From Kitasatospora aureofaciens (GTDB lineage Bacteria > Actinomycetota > Actinomycetes > Streptomycetales > Streptomycetaceae), in NCBI GenBank assembly GCA_000720845.1, contig JODU01000026.1:1-64000 (forward strand): DNA of 64,000 bases. Direction: 5' to 3'. Shown piece by piece: positions 33,411-41,758 of this stretch (within the stretch, counting starts at the first letter, position 1; every line of letters starts with the position of its first letter). The notes beneath the pieces are model-generated. The model saw nothing but the letters and a program-made list of their open reading frames with translations. It did not search any database and was not told where the DNA came from. A program made the position numbers and the translations under genes.

Positions 33411-36188
33411 TTGGAGCTCAGCAGGCCCAGCAAGCTCGGCAGACGAGCGTTCAGCGCCCTCGCGGGCACCACCGTCCTCGGTCTCGCGCTCGGCGGCAGC
33501 GTGAGCAGCGCGGCGCTGCCCGCCTCCGGCGCTCCGGGCCCCGTGCCCACCGGGCCGCCGCCCGGCCCGCCCGGCGCCGACGGCCGGCGCCACCGGGTCG
33601 CCCTGGACCGGTACTCCCTCCTGGTGGACGGCAGGCGGCTGGCCCTGTGGTCCGGCGAACTGCACCCCTTCCGGCTGCCGAGCCCGTCCCTGTGGCGGGA
33701 CGTGCTCCAGAAGATGCGGGCGTACGGCCACAACGCGGTCAGCGTGCGCCTCGCCTGGAACCAGCACTCCCCCGCCCCGGGCAGGTACGACTTCACCGGC
33801 GTCCGCGATCTCGACCTGTTCCTGCGCACGGCCGCCGAGTGCGGTCTGTACGTCGTCCTGCACCCCGGCCCGTACATCGGCGCCGACGTGGACGCGGGGG
33901 GCCTGCCCGGCTGGCTGACGACGGCCGAGGGGCGGGCCAGGACCACCGACCCCGCCCATCTGCGCCACGCCGACGAATGGCTGGGCCGGGTCAACGCGAT
34001 CGCCGCCCGGCACCAGTTCACCCGGGGCACCGGCACCGTGCTGCTCTACCGGGCGGACACCCCCGGGCGCGCCGGCCTGGACCACCTGCGCGAGCGGCTC
34101 GGCACCGACGGCATCGAGGTGCCGCTGCTGCACGCCGGCTCCCCGCTGGCCTGGCAGGAGCCGGAGCGGACCCGGGACGCCGCCGAGGCGCGGCGGGCCC
34201 ACCTCGACCGCGTGGCGCGGGGCGGCACCCTGCACAACGTCCGCATGGCGTTCGGCGGCACCTCGTGGGGGTGGCTGCCCGCGCCGTCGGCACCCTCCCC
34301 GACGTACGACCCCACCGCGGCGATCGACGAGGCGCGGCGGCCGACGGACAAGCTCGCGCCGCTCCACCAGATCGGCCACCTCCTGCGCCACGTACCGGAC
34401 TTCACCCGCATGACCGAGGCACGGGCGGTCCGGGCGGCGGATCCCCGGATCCGGGTGCGGCACCTGGCCAACCCGGACACCGGCGCGCACGCCTACGTGC
34501 TGCGCAACGACTCCGCCGCCGACGTCACCTCGAAGCTGCCGATGGGCGGCACCGACGTGGAGGTCACCGTCCCGGCCCGGGACGCCAAGCTGTTCGCCAC
34601 CGGCCTCCACCTGGGCGCGGGGCGCAAGCTCGGGTACGCCACCGTGCAGCCCATGCTGTCGCTGAGCGTCGGGAAGCTGGACATCGCCGCGTTCGTGGGA
34701 CGGGCCGGTGAGATGGCACACCTGGTCCTGGACTGCCCGGACGAGCCGTGGCCGACCCGGCTGGACGAGGAGGCGGCCTGGGCCTTCGACCGCGGCCGGC
34801 TGCACGTGACGGTGCCGCTCGCCCGGGACCGGCTGACCCGGGTGCGGGTGCGCAGCGGCGCGTCCGACCGCACCCTGCTGCTGCTCTTCGCCGACGACGC
34901 CGCCTCCCTGCGGCTGTGGCCGTACGAGACCCCGTCGGGCCGGGTCCTGGTGCGCGGCCCCGAGCTGCTGCGCGAGGCCGTCCTGGACGGCGCGACCGTC
35001 CGGCTGACCGGTGACACGGTCGACGAGCGTGAGCTGGAGGTGTGGGCACCGCCCGGCATCACCGACATCACCTGGAACGGCGAGCCGGTGCAGTCGGGCC
35101 TGGGCCGCGCCCTGAGCCTGATGACCGTGTGGCCGCTGCCCGGAGTGCCCGACCTGGTGCTGCCCGCGCTCGACGGCTGGCGGCGGCGCACGGAGAACTT
35201 CGAGTCGCGGCCCGACTACGGCGACGAGGGCTGGACGGTCGCCGACCGGCGCACCTCGCACGGCACGACCCCGGTCCCCGACGGACAGCCGGTGCTCTTC
35301 GCCGACGACTACGGCTTCCACTACGGCGACGTCTGGTACCGCGGCCGCCTCAGCGACGCCTCGGGCCTGGAGTCGGTGTCCCTGTCGTACCGCACGGGCG
35401 CGCACGGCCTGCTGATGGCCTGGCTGGACGGGGAGCCGCTGGGCACGCACCGCGTGGACCGGTCCGGCGGGCGGAAGGACGGCGCGGGCACCTGGACGGC
35501 CACGGCGGACTTCCCGCTGCCCCGGTCCCTGCGCGCGGCGCTGCGCGGGCGGAGCGGCGAGGGCGCCGCGCCCGTCCTCTCCGTCCTGGTCCGGCGCACG
35601 CAGCACGACCAGGACGCGTACCGGTCGGCCCGCGGGCTGGCGTCGGTCCGCTTCGAGGGCGCCTCGCCCGAGGTGCGCTGGCGGATCATGGGCGCGGCCG
35701 CCCCCGACCCGGTGCGCGGGCCGCTCAACACCGGTGGCCTGTACGGGGAACGCCACGGCTGGCACCTGCCCGGGTACGACGACGGCGCCTGGGAGCCGGC
35801 GTCCCCGGCGGCTTCCCCGGACGGGGACCGGCACCAGGGCGTGACCTGGTACCGGACCACGTTCCGCCTGGACGTCCCGCCGGAGACCGACGCCTCCGTC
35901 GGCCTGGTCCTCGACGGCGCCCCGGACCGCGACGTGCGCGTCCAGGTCTTCCTGAACGGCTGGAACATGGGCGAGTACGCGGGCGGCCGCGAAGGCGCCC
36001 CGCACACCTTCGTGCTGCCGAACGGCATCCTGCGCACCCGCGCCGCCGCCAACACCCTGGCCCTCGCGGTCCTGTCCGGCGGCGACACTCCGTCGGGCCC
36101 CGGCCCGGTGCGCCTGGAGCTGCTGGGCCGCGCGGCCGGAGGGGTACCGGTCAAGCCCGTTCCCTCCCCGGCCCGGCCCCGCGGGTGA
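33411..36188 (+). CDS. Tat-exported GH35-like protein with degenerate active site
   Basis: This 925-residue protein starts at TTG 33411, with GGAGAGG 5 nt upstream. SKLGRRAFSALAGTTVLGLALGG forms a Tat-like signal. Residues 60-190 follow GH35 beta-galactosidases closely: WSGELHPFRLPSPSLWRDVL, WNQHSPAPGRYDFTGVRDLD and VVLHPGPYIGADVDAGGLPG. The family's acid/base motif (QxENEYG) is absent, with GTVLLYRADTPG at that point, and the expected nucleophile region before MAFGGTSWGW is shortened and lacks the usual Glu. The remaining 600 residues are beta-sandwich/jelly-roll domains. It may be a non-catalytic carbohydrate-binding relative or a divergent enzyme. An arabinan or galactan role is suggested by the neighbours, but its start lacks the shared operator. 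Confidence 0.83.
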   Translation: MELSRPSKLGRRAFSALAGTTVLGLALGGSVSSAALPASGAPGPVPTGPPPGPPGADGRRHRVALDRYSLLVDGRRLALWSGELHPFRLPSPSLWRDVLQKMRAYGHNAVSVRLAWNQHSPAPGRYDFTGVRDLDLFLRTAAECGLYVVLHPGPYIGADVDAGGLPGWLTTAEGRARTTDPAHLRHADEWLGRVNAIAARHQFTRGTGTVLLYRADTPGRAGLDHLRERLGTDGIEVPLLHAGSPLAWQEPERTRDAAEARRAHLDRVARGGTLHNVRMAFGGTSWGWLPAPSAPSPTYDPTAAIDEARRPTDKLAPLHQIGHLLRHVPDFTRMTEARAVRAADPRIRVRHLANPDTGAHAYVLRNDSAADVTSKLPMGGTDVEVTVPARDAKLFATGLHLGAGRKLGYATVQPMLSLSVGKLDIAAFVGRAGEMAHLVLDCPDEPWPTRLDEEAAWAFDRGRLHVTVPLARDRLTRVRVRSGASDRTLLLLFADDAASLRLWPYETPSGRVLVRGPELLREAVLDGATVRLTGDTVDERELEVWAPPGITDITWNGEPVQSGLGRALSLMTVWPLPGVPDLVLPALDGWRRRTENFESRPDYGDEGWTVADRRTSHGTTPVPDGQPVLFADDYGFHYGDVWYRGRLSDASGLESVSLSYRTGAHGLLMAWLDGEPLGTHRVDRSGGRKDGAGTWTATADFPLPRSLRAALRGRSGEGAAPVLSVLVRRTQHDQDAYRSARGLASVRFEGASPEVRWRIMGAAAPDPVRGPLNTGGLYGERHGWHLPGYDDGAWEPASPAASPDGDRHQGVTWYRTTFRLDVPPETDASVGLVLDGAPDRDVRVQVFLNGWNMGEYAGGREGAPHTFVLPNGILRTRAAANTLALAVLSGGDTPSGPGPVRLELLGRAAGGVPVKPVPSPARPRG

Positions 36189-36227
36189 CGGACCGCGCGG
36201 CCGACGGCCAAGAGGGGCGGGTCCGGC

Positions 36228-37733
36228 TCAGCGCAGCCGGATCACGTTCCAGGACAGCGGTTCCAGGGCGGCGGTGAGCCTGCCCTCGCTCAGGGCCGTG
36301 CCGTCCACCGGGTGGGGGACGACCCGCTCGGGCTCGGCGAGCGTGTTGCGGGCGTCGGGGTCGTCGTCCGCGAGGGCGCTGTGCTCGACGACCTCCGTCA
36401 GTTCCAGGCCGCCGAGGGCGACCTCCAGCGGGAGGGCCTCGGTGCGGGAACGGTTGACGGCGAAGACGGTCACCGAGCCGTCCTCGGCGCGTACGGCGGT
36501 GGCGTGCAGCAGGTCGGCCTCGCCGTACTTGGCGGTCTCGTAGACCGGCGAGTCCACGCGCACGTCGAGCACCTCGCCGCGGCCGTACTTCGAGGCCTGG
36601 GAGAAGGGGAAGAAGGTCGTCTGGCGCCAGGCCGGGCCGCCCGGCTCGGTCATGATCGGGGCGATGACGTTGACGAGCTGGGCGAGGCAGGCGACGGTGA
36701 CGCGGTCGGCGTGCCGCAGCAGGGCGATCAGCAGTGAGCCGAAGACGACCGCGTCCATGACGCTGTAGTTGTCCTCCAGCAGGCGCGGCGCCTCCGGCCA
36801 GTCCAGGGCGCTCACCTGGGCCTCGGTCCGGCTCATGTACCAGACGTTCCACTCGTCGAAGGAGAGGTTGATCCGCTTCTTCGACTTGAGGCGGGCGCCG
36901 ACGTGGTCGCAGGTGGCGACGACGTTCTCGATGAACGACTCCATGTCGACGGCGGAGGCGAGGAAGGAGTCGACGTCGCCGTCGTGCGGCTCGTAGTAGG
37001 CGTGCAGGGAGATGTGGTCGACCAGGTCGTAGGTCTCCTCCAGGACGGTCGCCTCCCAGGCGGCGAAGGTGTCCATCGCCTGGCTCGACGACCCGCAGGC
37101 GACCAGTTCGACGTCCGGGTCGATCTGGCGCATGGCGCGGGCGGTCTCGGCGGCGAGGCGGCCGTACTCCTCGGCGGTCTTGTGGCCGGTCTGCCAGGGG
37201 CCGTCCATCTCGTTGCCGAGGCACCAGAGCCGGATGCCGAAGGGGTCCTTGTCGCCGTGCGCGGCGCGCAGGTCGGACAGGGCCGTGCCGGCGGGGTGGT
37301 TGGCGTACTCCTGGAGTTCCAGGGCCTCCGCCACGCCCCGGGTGCCGAGGTTGACGGCCAGCATGGGCTCGGCCTGGGGGCCGATCTTCTTCAGGAAGGC
37401 GATGTACTCGGAGAGGCCGAAGCGGTTGGTCTCGGTGGAGCGCCAGGCGAGGTCGAGACGGCGCGGGCGGTCCTCCACCGGGCCGACGGAGTCCTCCCAC
37501 TTGTAGCCGGAGACGAAGTTGCCGCCGGGGTAGCGGACGGCGGTGACGCCGAGTTCCCGGACCAGCTCCAGCACGTCCTGGCGCAGGCCCTCGGCGTCCG
37601 CGGTGGAGTGGCCGGGTTCGAAGACGCCGGTGTACACACAGCGTCCGAGGTGTTCGACGAAGGAGCCGAAGAGGCGGGGGTTGACGGCGCCGACGGTGAA
37701 GGCGGGGTCGAGGGTGAAGCGGGCGGTGCGCAT
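36228..37733 (-). CDS. abfA: GH51 alpha-L-arabinofuranosidase
   Basis: This 501-residue cytoplasmic enzyme has no signal peptide; it starts at ATG 37733 with AAAGGA 5 nt upstream. The catalytic acid/base is Glu in CLGNEMDGPW and the nucleophile is Glu in LSFDEWNVWY, both standard for GH51. N-terminal FGSFVEHLGRCVYTGVFEPG and VRYPGGNFVSGYKWEDSVGP are family signatures. The C-terminus is a beta-sandwich ending WNVIRLR. It releases L-arabinose from arabino-oligosaccharides brought in by the ABC importer whose genes directly precede it in the same operon. With the secreted GH43 enzyme it completes arabinan breakdown. L-arabinose would then feed the catabolic genes at 819-3134 or an isomerase pathway elsewhere. 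Confidence 0.94.
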   Translation of the reverse strand: MRTARFTLDPAFTVGAVNPRLFGSFVEHLGRCVYTGVFEPGHSTADAEGLRQDVLELVRELGVTAVRYPGGNFVSGYKWEDSVGPVEDRPRRLDLAWRSTETNRFGLSEYIAFLKKIGPQAEPMLAVNLGTRGVAEALELQEYANHPAGTALSDLRAAHGDKDPFGIRLWCLGNEMDGPWQTGHKTAEEYGRLAAETARAMRQIDPDVELVACGSSSQAMDTFAAWEATVLEETYDLVDHISLHAYYEPHDGDVDSFLASAVDMESFIENVVATCDHVGARLKSKKRINLSFDEWNVWYMSRTEAQVSALDWPEAPRLLEDNYSVMDAVVFGSLLIALLRHADRVTVACLAQLVNVIAPIMTEPGGPAWRQTTFFPFSQASKYGRGEVLDVRVDSPVYETAKYGEADLLHATAVRAEDGSVTVFAVNRSRTEALPLEVALGGLELTEVVEHSALADDDPDARNTLAEPERVVPHPVDGTALSEGRLTAALEPLSWNVIRLR

Positions 37734-37786
37734 CTTTTCCTTTCGGGGGGTGACGTGTCCTCGTACGGGGCTCGCTACGGGGCTCT

Positions 37787-38656
37787 CTACTGGCCGGCCA
37801 GGCCCGTGTGGGCCACGCCCGCCACGATCTGGCGCTGGAAGAAGACGAAGACGACGATCAGCGGCAGGCCGGCCATCAGGCCGCCGGCCATGAGCTGGGC
37901 CCACTGGATGCCGTAGGAGTTCATGACGGTCGCGATGCCGTTCGGCATGGTCATCAGGTCGGGGTTGTTGGTGACCATGTAGGGCCACAGGAAGTTGTTC
38001 CAGGAGCTGATGAAGGTGAAGATGCCGACCGCCGCGAGCGAGGGGCGCGACAGCGGCACGATGATCGTGAAGAAGACGCGCCAGCGGCCCGCGCCGTCGA
38101 TGAAGGCGGCCTCCTCCAGCTCGCGCGGGATGCCCTGGAAGAACTTGTAGAGGATGTAGACCATCGCGGCGGGCGCGCACTGCGGCAGGATCATGCCCCA
38201 GTAGGTGTCGACCATCCCCATCTGCTGGACGCTGGTGAACAGCGGGACGCCGAGCACGGCCGGGGAGACCATGAGGCCGGTCATCACCAGGCCCATCAGG
38301 ACGCCCTTGCCCCGGAACTCGGTGCGGGCGAAACCGTATCCGGCGAGCGCGGCGACCAGCAGCACGATCGCCGTCACGCACACGGACACGACCAGCGAGT
38401 TGACGAACCAGTTGGTGATGTTGCCGGTCTCGAAGAGGGCCTTCCATGCCTGGCCGGTCCAGTCCCGGGGCAGCCAGTGCGTGGGCACCTCGACCGCCTC
38501 GGTCTCCGACTTGAGCGAGGTGAACAGGGCCCAGGCCAGCGGGGCGAGGAACACCGCGGCGACGGCGGTGCCCAGCAGGGTGAGCACGATCTGGGCGGGC
38601 GTCCAGGCCCTGCGCGGCCTGGTGGTCCGGGTCGTCTGCGCCGCGGCGGTGGTCAT
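37787..38656 (-). CDS. Oligosaccharide ABC permease, MalG-type
   Basis: This 289-residue CUT1 permease has six membrane spans and the EAA loop motif EEAAFIDGAGRWRVFFTIIVPLSRP that docks with the ATPase. It overlaps the MalF-type partner by 4 nt and precedes abfA by 53 nt. It takes part in uptake of arabino-oligosaccharides, by context. No ATPase gene lies in the cluster, so the importer probably uses a shared MsiK-type ATPase encoded elsewhere, as known for many Streptomyces CUT1 systems. Confidence 0.93.
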   Translation of the reverse strand: MTTAAAQTTRTTRPRRAWTPAQIVLTLLGTAVAAVFLAPLAWALFTSLKSETEAVEVPTHWLPRDWTGQAWKALFETGNITNWFVNSLVVSVCVTAIVLLVAALAGYGFARTEFRGKGVLMGLVMTGLMVSPAVLGVPLFTSVQQMGMVDTYWGMILPQCAPAAMVYILYKFFQGIPRELEEAAFIDGAGRWRVFFTIIVPLSRPSLAAVGIFTFISSWNNFLWPYMVTNNPDLMTMPNGIATVMNSYGIQWAQLMAGGLMAGLPLIVVFVFFQRQIVAGVAHTGLAGQ

Positions 38657-39594
38657 CGGCCGCCCTCCTCACGGTTGCGCAGCAGCCACATCCGGGCGAG
38701 GGCGACGGCCGCGATGAGCACGAAGAAGATGATGGAGATCGCGGAGGCGTAGCCCACGCGGTAGCTGGTGAAGCCCTGTTCGAGCGTGTACTGCACGAAG
38801 GTGCGGGTCGAGTCCTCCGGGCCCGGCCCGAAGTCCTGCATCACGACGGCCTGGTCGAAGACCTGGAGGGAGGCGAGGATCTGGAGGGCGACGACGAGGC
38901 CGGTGATGTTGCGCAGCATCGGCAGCGTGATGTGGACCGTGCGGTGCCAGGCGTTGGCGCCGTCGAGCTTGGCGGCCTCGTAGAGGTGGGCGGGGATGCC
39001 CTGGAGCGCGGCGAGGTAGAGCAGGAAGCTGAAGCCGACGGTCCACCACAGGGTGGTGATGACGACCGCCAGCATGGCGTACGACTTGTCGGTCAGCCAC
39101 GGTGTGTCGAGGCCGAAGACGTGGTTCACCATGCCGGTGCCGGGGTTGAACAGCCACTGCCACAGGTTGGCGGCGACGGTGGACGGCAGCAGGAACGGCA
39201 GGAAGAAGCACAGCCGCCACAGCCACTTGCCGCGCTCGATGTGGTGGGCCAGCATCGCGAGGAGGAAGGCGAGGACCGTGATGCAGGGCACGACGAGCAG
39301 CGTGAAGTACGCGCTGTGGCCGAGCGCGTCCCACATCAGCGGGTCCTTCAGCGCCTCGCGGTAGTTGTCGAGGCCGACGAAGCCCGCGTCGTCGCCGGAG
39401 ATGTTGGCGTCGGTGAAGCTGAGGTAGAGGCCGCGCAGCAGCGGCCAGACCACGAAGAGCGCGAACAGGGCGAGGAACGGGGCGACGAACCAGCCGCCGT
39501 GCTGGAATCCCTGCCGTCGCCGCAGGCCTGCGCTGTCGGCGGCGGTCCTCGCGCGGGCCGGGCGGACGATCGTCTCGGCGCTGGTGGTGGTCAT
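38653..39594 (-). CDS. Oligosaccharide ABC permease, MalF-type
   Basis: This 313-residue CUT1 permease has six spans and an EAA motif YEAAKLDGANAWHRTVHITLPML. The start at ATG 39594 overlaps the binding-protein stop (ATGA). GFVGLDNYREALKDP is typical of the periplasmic loop near the first span. With the MalG-type partner it forms the channel for oligosaccharides generated by the secreted arabinanase. Confidence 0.93.
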   Translation of the reverse strand: MTTTSAETIVRPARARTAADSAGLRRRQGFQHGGWFVAPFLALFALFVVWPLLRGLYLSFTDANISGDDAGFVGLDNYREALKDPLMWDALGHSAYFTLLVVPCITVLAFLLAMLAHHIERGKWLWRLCFFLPFLLPSTVAANLWQWLFNPGTGMVNHVFGLDTPWLTDKSYAMLAVVITTLWWTVGFSFLLYLAALQGIPAHLYEAAKLDGANAWHRTVHITLPMLRNITGLVVALQILASLQVFDQAVVMQDFGPGPEDSTRTFVQYTLEQGFTSYRVGYASAISIIFFVLIAAVALARMWLLRNREEGGR

Positions 39595-40961
39595 GCGCCG
39601 GCACCTCCCTGTGCGGCGGTGCGGCCGTCCATGGGGTTCTTCATGGCGAGCAGTTCGGTGAGCGTGCCCTTCATCCGGCGGGCGGCGGCCTCGGGCTTCG
39701 CGGAGCCCGTCGTCGAGGAGACGACGACCGGGCCGACCCGCTGGGCGAGGATGCCGGTGGACCCGGCGAACCACACCTTGGGCTCGGTGGCCTGGTGGTC
39801 CATGGCCGAGACGTACTCGTTCTGGGGCTGGAGCTTTTGGTACGCGGCCGTGGACAGGGTCGGGGTGTAGGCGGGGATGTGCCCGCCGGCCGCCCACTGC
39901 CGGGCGTGTTTGACGACGTAGGCGGCGAGCCGGTGCGCGCCCTCGTTGGTGGTGCCCCCGCGGCCCGCCTGGTGCGGCAGGACGAAGGAGTGGGACTCGG
40001 CGTGGGTGGCCCGCTCGCCGAAGACGGGCGGCAGCGGGGTGGCGCCGTAGTCGAGCTTCGCGGCGTCGAAGACCGGCACGGACCAGTTGCCCTCCCAGGC
40101 GAAGGGGGAGCCGTTGACGAACTGCTCGGCGCCCGCGTTGCCGCCGAAGGAGGGGTTGGCGTAGCCGTCGGCGACGTGCTTGCGCAGGAACTCCAGGACC
40201 CGCACGGCCTTGTCGGTGTCGAAGGTGACCTCGGTGTTGGCCCGGTTGAACCAGGTGCCGCCGAGCTGGGTGTAGAAGGCGACGAAGAACCACCACTGGA
40301 AGTTCTGGTCGTTGTGCCACAGGCCGATGGTCTGCAGCCCCTTCGCGGTGGCCTTCCTGGCCTCCTTCAGCACGTCGAACCACTCGTCGGTGGAGGTGAC
40401 GGGGACCATCCGGCCGTCCTCGCCGAGCAGGCCCGCCTTCTTCAGCACGTCCTTGCGGTAGAAGCAGAGCTGGACGTGGACGTCGAGCGGCAGCGCGTAG
40501 AGCTTGCCGTCGATGACGGCGCGCTTCCACAGCTCGGGATTGAAGTCCTCCTCGCGCACGCCGTACTTGGCGAGCAGAGCCGGGTCCCAGGCGTCGAGGA
40601 GGCGGCCGGGCGAGAAGCCGGTGACGCGGCCGAGGTGCATGACGCCGAGGTCGGGCGCGCGGTTGCCGGCGGCGGCCATGGCGAGCTTGGTGTAGAAGGG
40701 GCTGCCCCACTGGAGGGTGGAGTCCTTCACGTCGATGCCGGGGTTGTCCTTACGGAAGGAGTCCAGCATCGCGATCATGTTGTAGCCGTCGCCGCCACTG
40801 AAGAGGTTCCAGTAGCGGACCCGGGTGTCGGCCCCGGAGGCGAGTGCGTCGGCGCCGGTGCCGAGCGCCGCGAAGCCGAAGCTGCCCGCGACCGTCAGCC
40901 CGCCGGCCGCGGCCAGAAAGTGCCTGCGATTCAGGCCAGGTCGTCCCATGCCCTGCCCCAT
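39591..40961 (-). CDS. Oligosaccharide ABC solute-binding protein, Tat-exported
   Basis: This protein has 456 residues from ATG 40961, or 452 from ATG 40949; ribosome-binding sites do not clearly decide. The signal peptide contains LNRRHFLAAAGGLTVAGSFGF, a twin-arginine motif without a lipobox cysteine. The mature protein is a type II (cluster 1) extracellular solute-binding protein: VRYWNLFSGGDGYNMIAMLD, APDLGVMHLGR and QLGGTWFNRANTEVTFDTDK. It binds an oligosaccharide, presumably arabino-oligosaccharide. The gene heads the operon to abfA and is preceded by the tandem operator and a strong promoter. Confidence 0.92.
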   Translation of the reverse strand: MGQGMGRPGLNRRHFLAAAGGLTVAGSFGFAALGTGADALASGADTRVRYWNLFSGGDGYNMIAMLDSFRKDNPGIDVKDSTLQWGSPFYTKLAMAAAGNRAPDLGVMHLGRVTGFSPGRLLDAWDPALLAKYGVREEDFNPELWKRAVIDGKLYALPLDVHVQLCFYRKDVLKKAGLLGEDGRMVPVTSTDEWFDVLKEARKATAKGLQTIGLWHNDQNFQWWFFVAFYTQLGGTWFNRANTEVTFDTDKAVRVLEFLRKHVADGYANPSFGGNAGAEQFVNGSPFAWEGNWSVPVFDAAKLDYGATPLPPVFGERATHAESHSFVLPHQAGRGGTTNEGAHRLAAYVVKHARQWAAGGHIPAYTPTLSTAAYQKLQPQNEYVSAMDHQATEPKVWFAGSTGILAQRVGPVVVSSTTGSAKPEAAARRMKGTLTELLAMKNPMDGRTAAQGGAGA

Positions 40962-40983
40962 CTGTCGTCATTCGGGAGTCGTC

Positions 40984-41018
40984 GTTCGGTATTTCGGATG
41001 CTGCTCGTAACTTCGAAC
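40984..41018 (-). promoter_or_regulatory. Tandem operator pair upstream of the arabino-oligosaccharide operon
   Basis: GTTCGGTATTTCGGAT (40984-40999) and GCTCGTAACTTCGAAC (41003-41018) are 19 bp apart, just downstream of the -10 box. They share motif, spacing and promoter-relative placement with the arabinanase promoter at 30997-31031. Confidence 0.65.
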
Positions 41019-41022
41019 GGGA

Positions 41023-41051
41023 AACGTAGGTGGGAAGCGCTTGCCCGTCAA
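41023..41051 (-). promoter_or_regulatory. Arabino-oligosaccharide operon promoter with AAGCGCTT in the spacer
   Basis: On the minus strand, TTGACG (41051-41046), a 17-nt spacer and TACGTT (41028-41023) form a good promoter. AAGCGCTT at 41035-41042 lies inside the spacer. Over 21 nt (41034-41054) it is nearly identical to 31058-31078, differing by one base. Confidence 0.7.
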
Positions 41052-41218
41052 TGGTTCGGGCAGGATCGGGCCGCACTTCGCGGGAAGGCGGGGACGTGAC
41101 GAGGGCTCCGTCTCGGCCACCCGGCGAACGACGGGTCCCCGGAACTGGCCGGGAGGCCGCGCGTCTTGGCATATTGCAGGGGTGACCGACGGACGGCCGG
41201 GGGGACGAGGAGACAGCG

Positions 41219-41758
41219 GTGCGGACCAGGAAGGAGATGCGTCGTCTCGCTGACGCCCTCATCGACCCCATCCAGGTGGCCGTGCCGGCGGACCCCGAGG
41301 TGCTGTTCGAGGCGCTCGTCGCCTCCGTCAGCGCGTGGCGGGGACGGGAGGTCGTCGTGCACCGGGCGGCGTTCCCGCCGCACACCGCGAGTGGACTGTG
41401 GCTGGAGCGCGAGAGCCACGACGACGTGGTGGTGGACGAACGCGCTGCCGTCTGGCACCAGATCGTGATCCTCTGCCACGAGGTGTGGCACATGAGCCGC
41501 CGTCAGGCCGAGGACAGCGCCCAGGCCGACGACCTGGCGGGCGACCGTCGTCGGCCGGTGGCCGCGCGCACCGACTTCTCCCTGGCCGAGGAACAGGAGG
41601 CGGACCGCTTCGGCATGCTGATGGGCAGCCGGCTGCGCACCTGGCTGGACGCCTCCACCGACTCGGTGTTCGCCGCGGAGGGCGGCGGCCCGGACAGCCC
41701 GCAGAGCCTCGCCGGCCGCATCGGGGCCGCGCTCAACTACCGCGGGACGGCCAGATGA
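41219..41758 (+). CDS. ImmA/IrrE-family metallopeptidase
   Basis: This 179-residue soluble protein starts at GTG 41219 behind GAGGAG. An ATG at 41237 is an alternative. The zinc motif HEVWH (HExxH) lies in WHQIVILCHEVWHMSRR, followed by a third-ligand region EEQEADRFGMLMG (the second Glu/Asp motif of ImmA). ImmA/IrrE peptidases usually cleave a partner repressor. No such repressor is encoded next to this gene. The start codon of the following membrane-protein gene overlaps this stop by 4 nt, and two further genes follow, so the four form a tight operon. Confidence 0.87.
   Translation: MRTRKEMRRLADALIDPIQVAVPADPEVLFEALVASVSAWRGREVVVHRAAFPPHTASGLWLERESHDDVVVDERAAVWHQIVILCHEVWHMSRRQAEDSAQADDLAGDRRRPVAARTDFSLAEEQEADRFGMLMGSRLRTWLDASTDSVFAAEGGGPDSPQSLAGRIGAALNYRGTAR

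Noticed and set aside
32856..36005. 1049-codon minus-strand frame
   Set aside because: Only its last 152 codons are a real gene (Rrf2, starting at 33314). The rest is antisense to the GH35-like gene.
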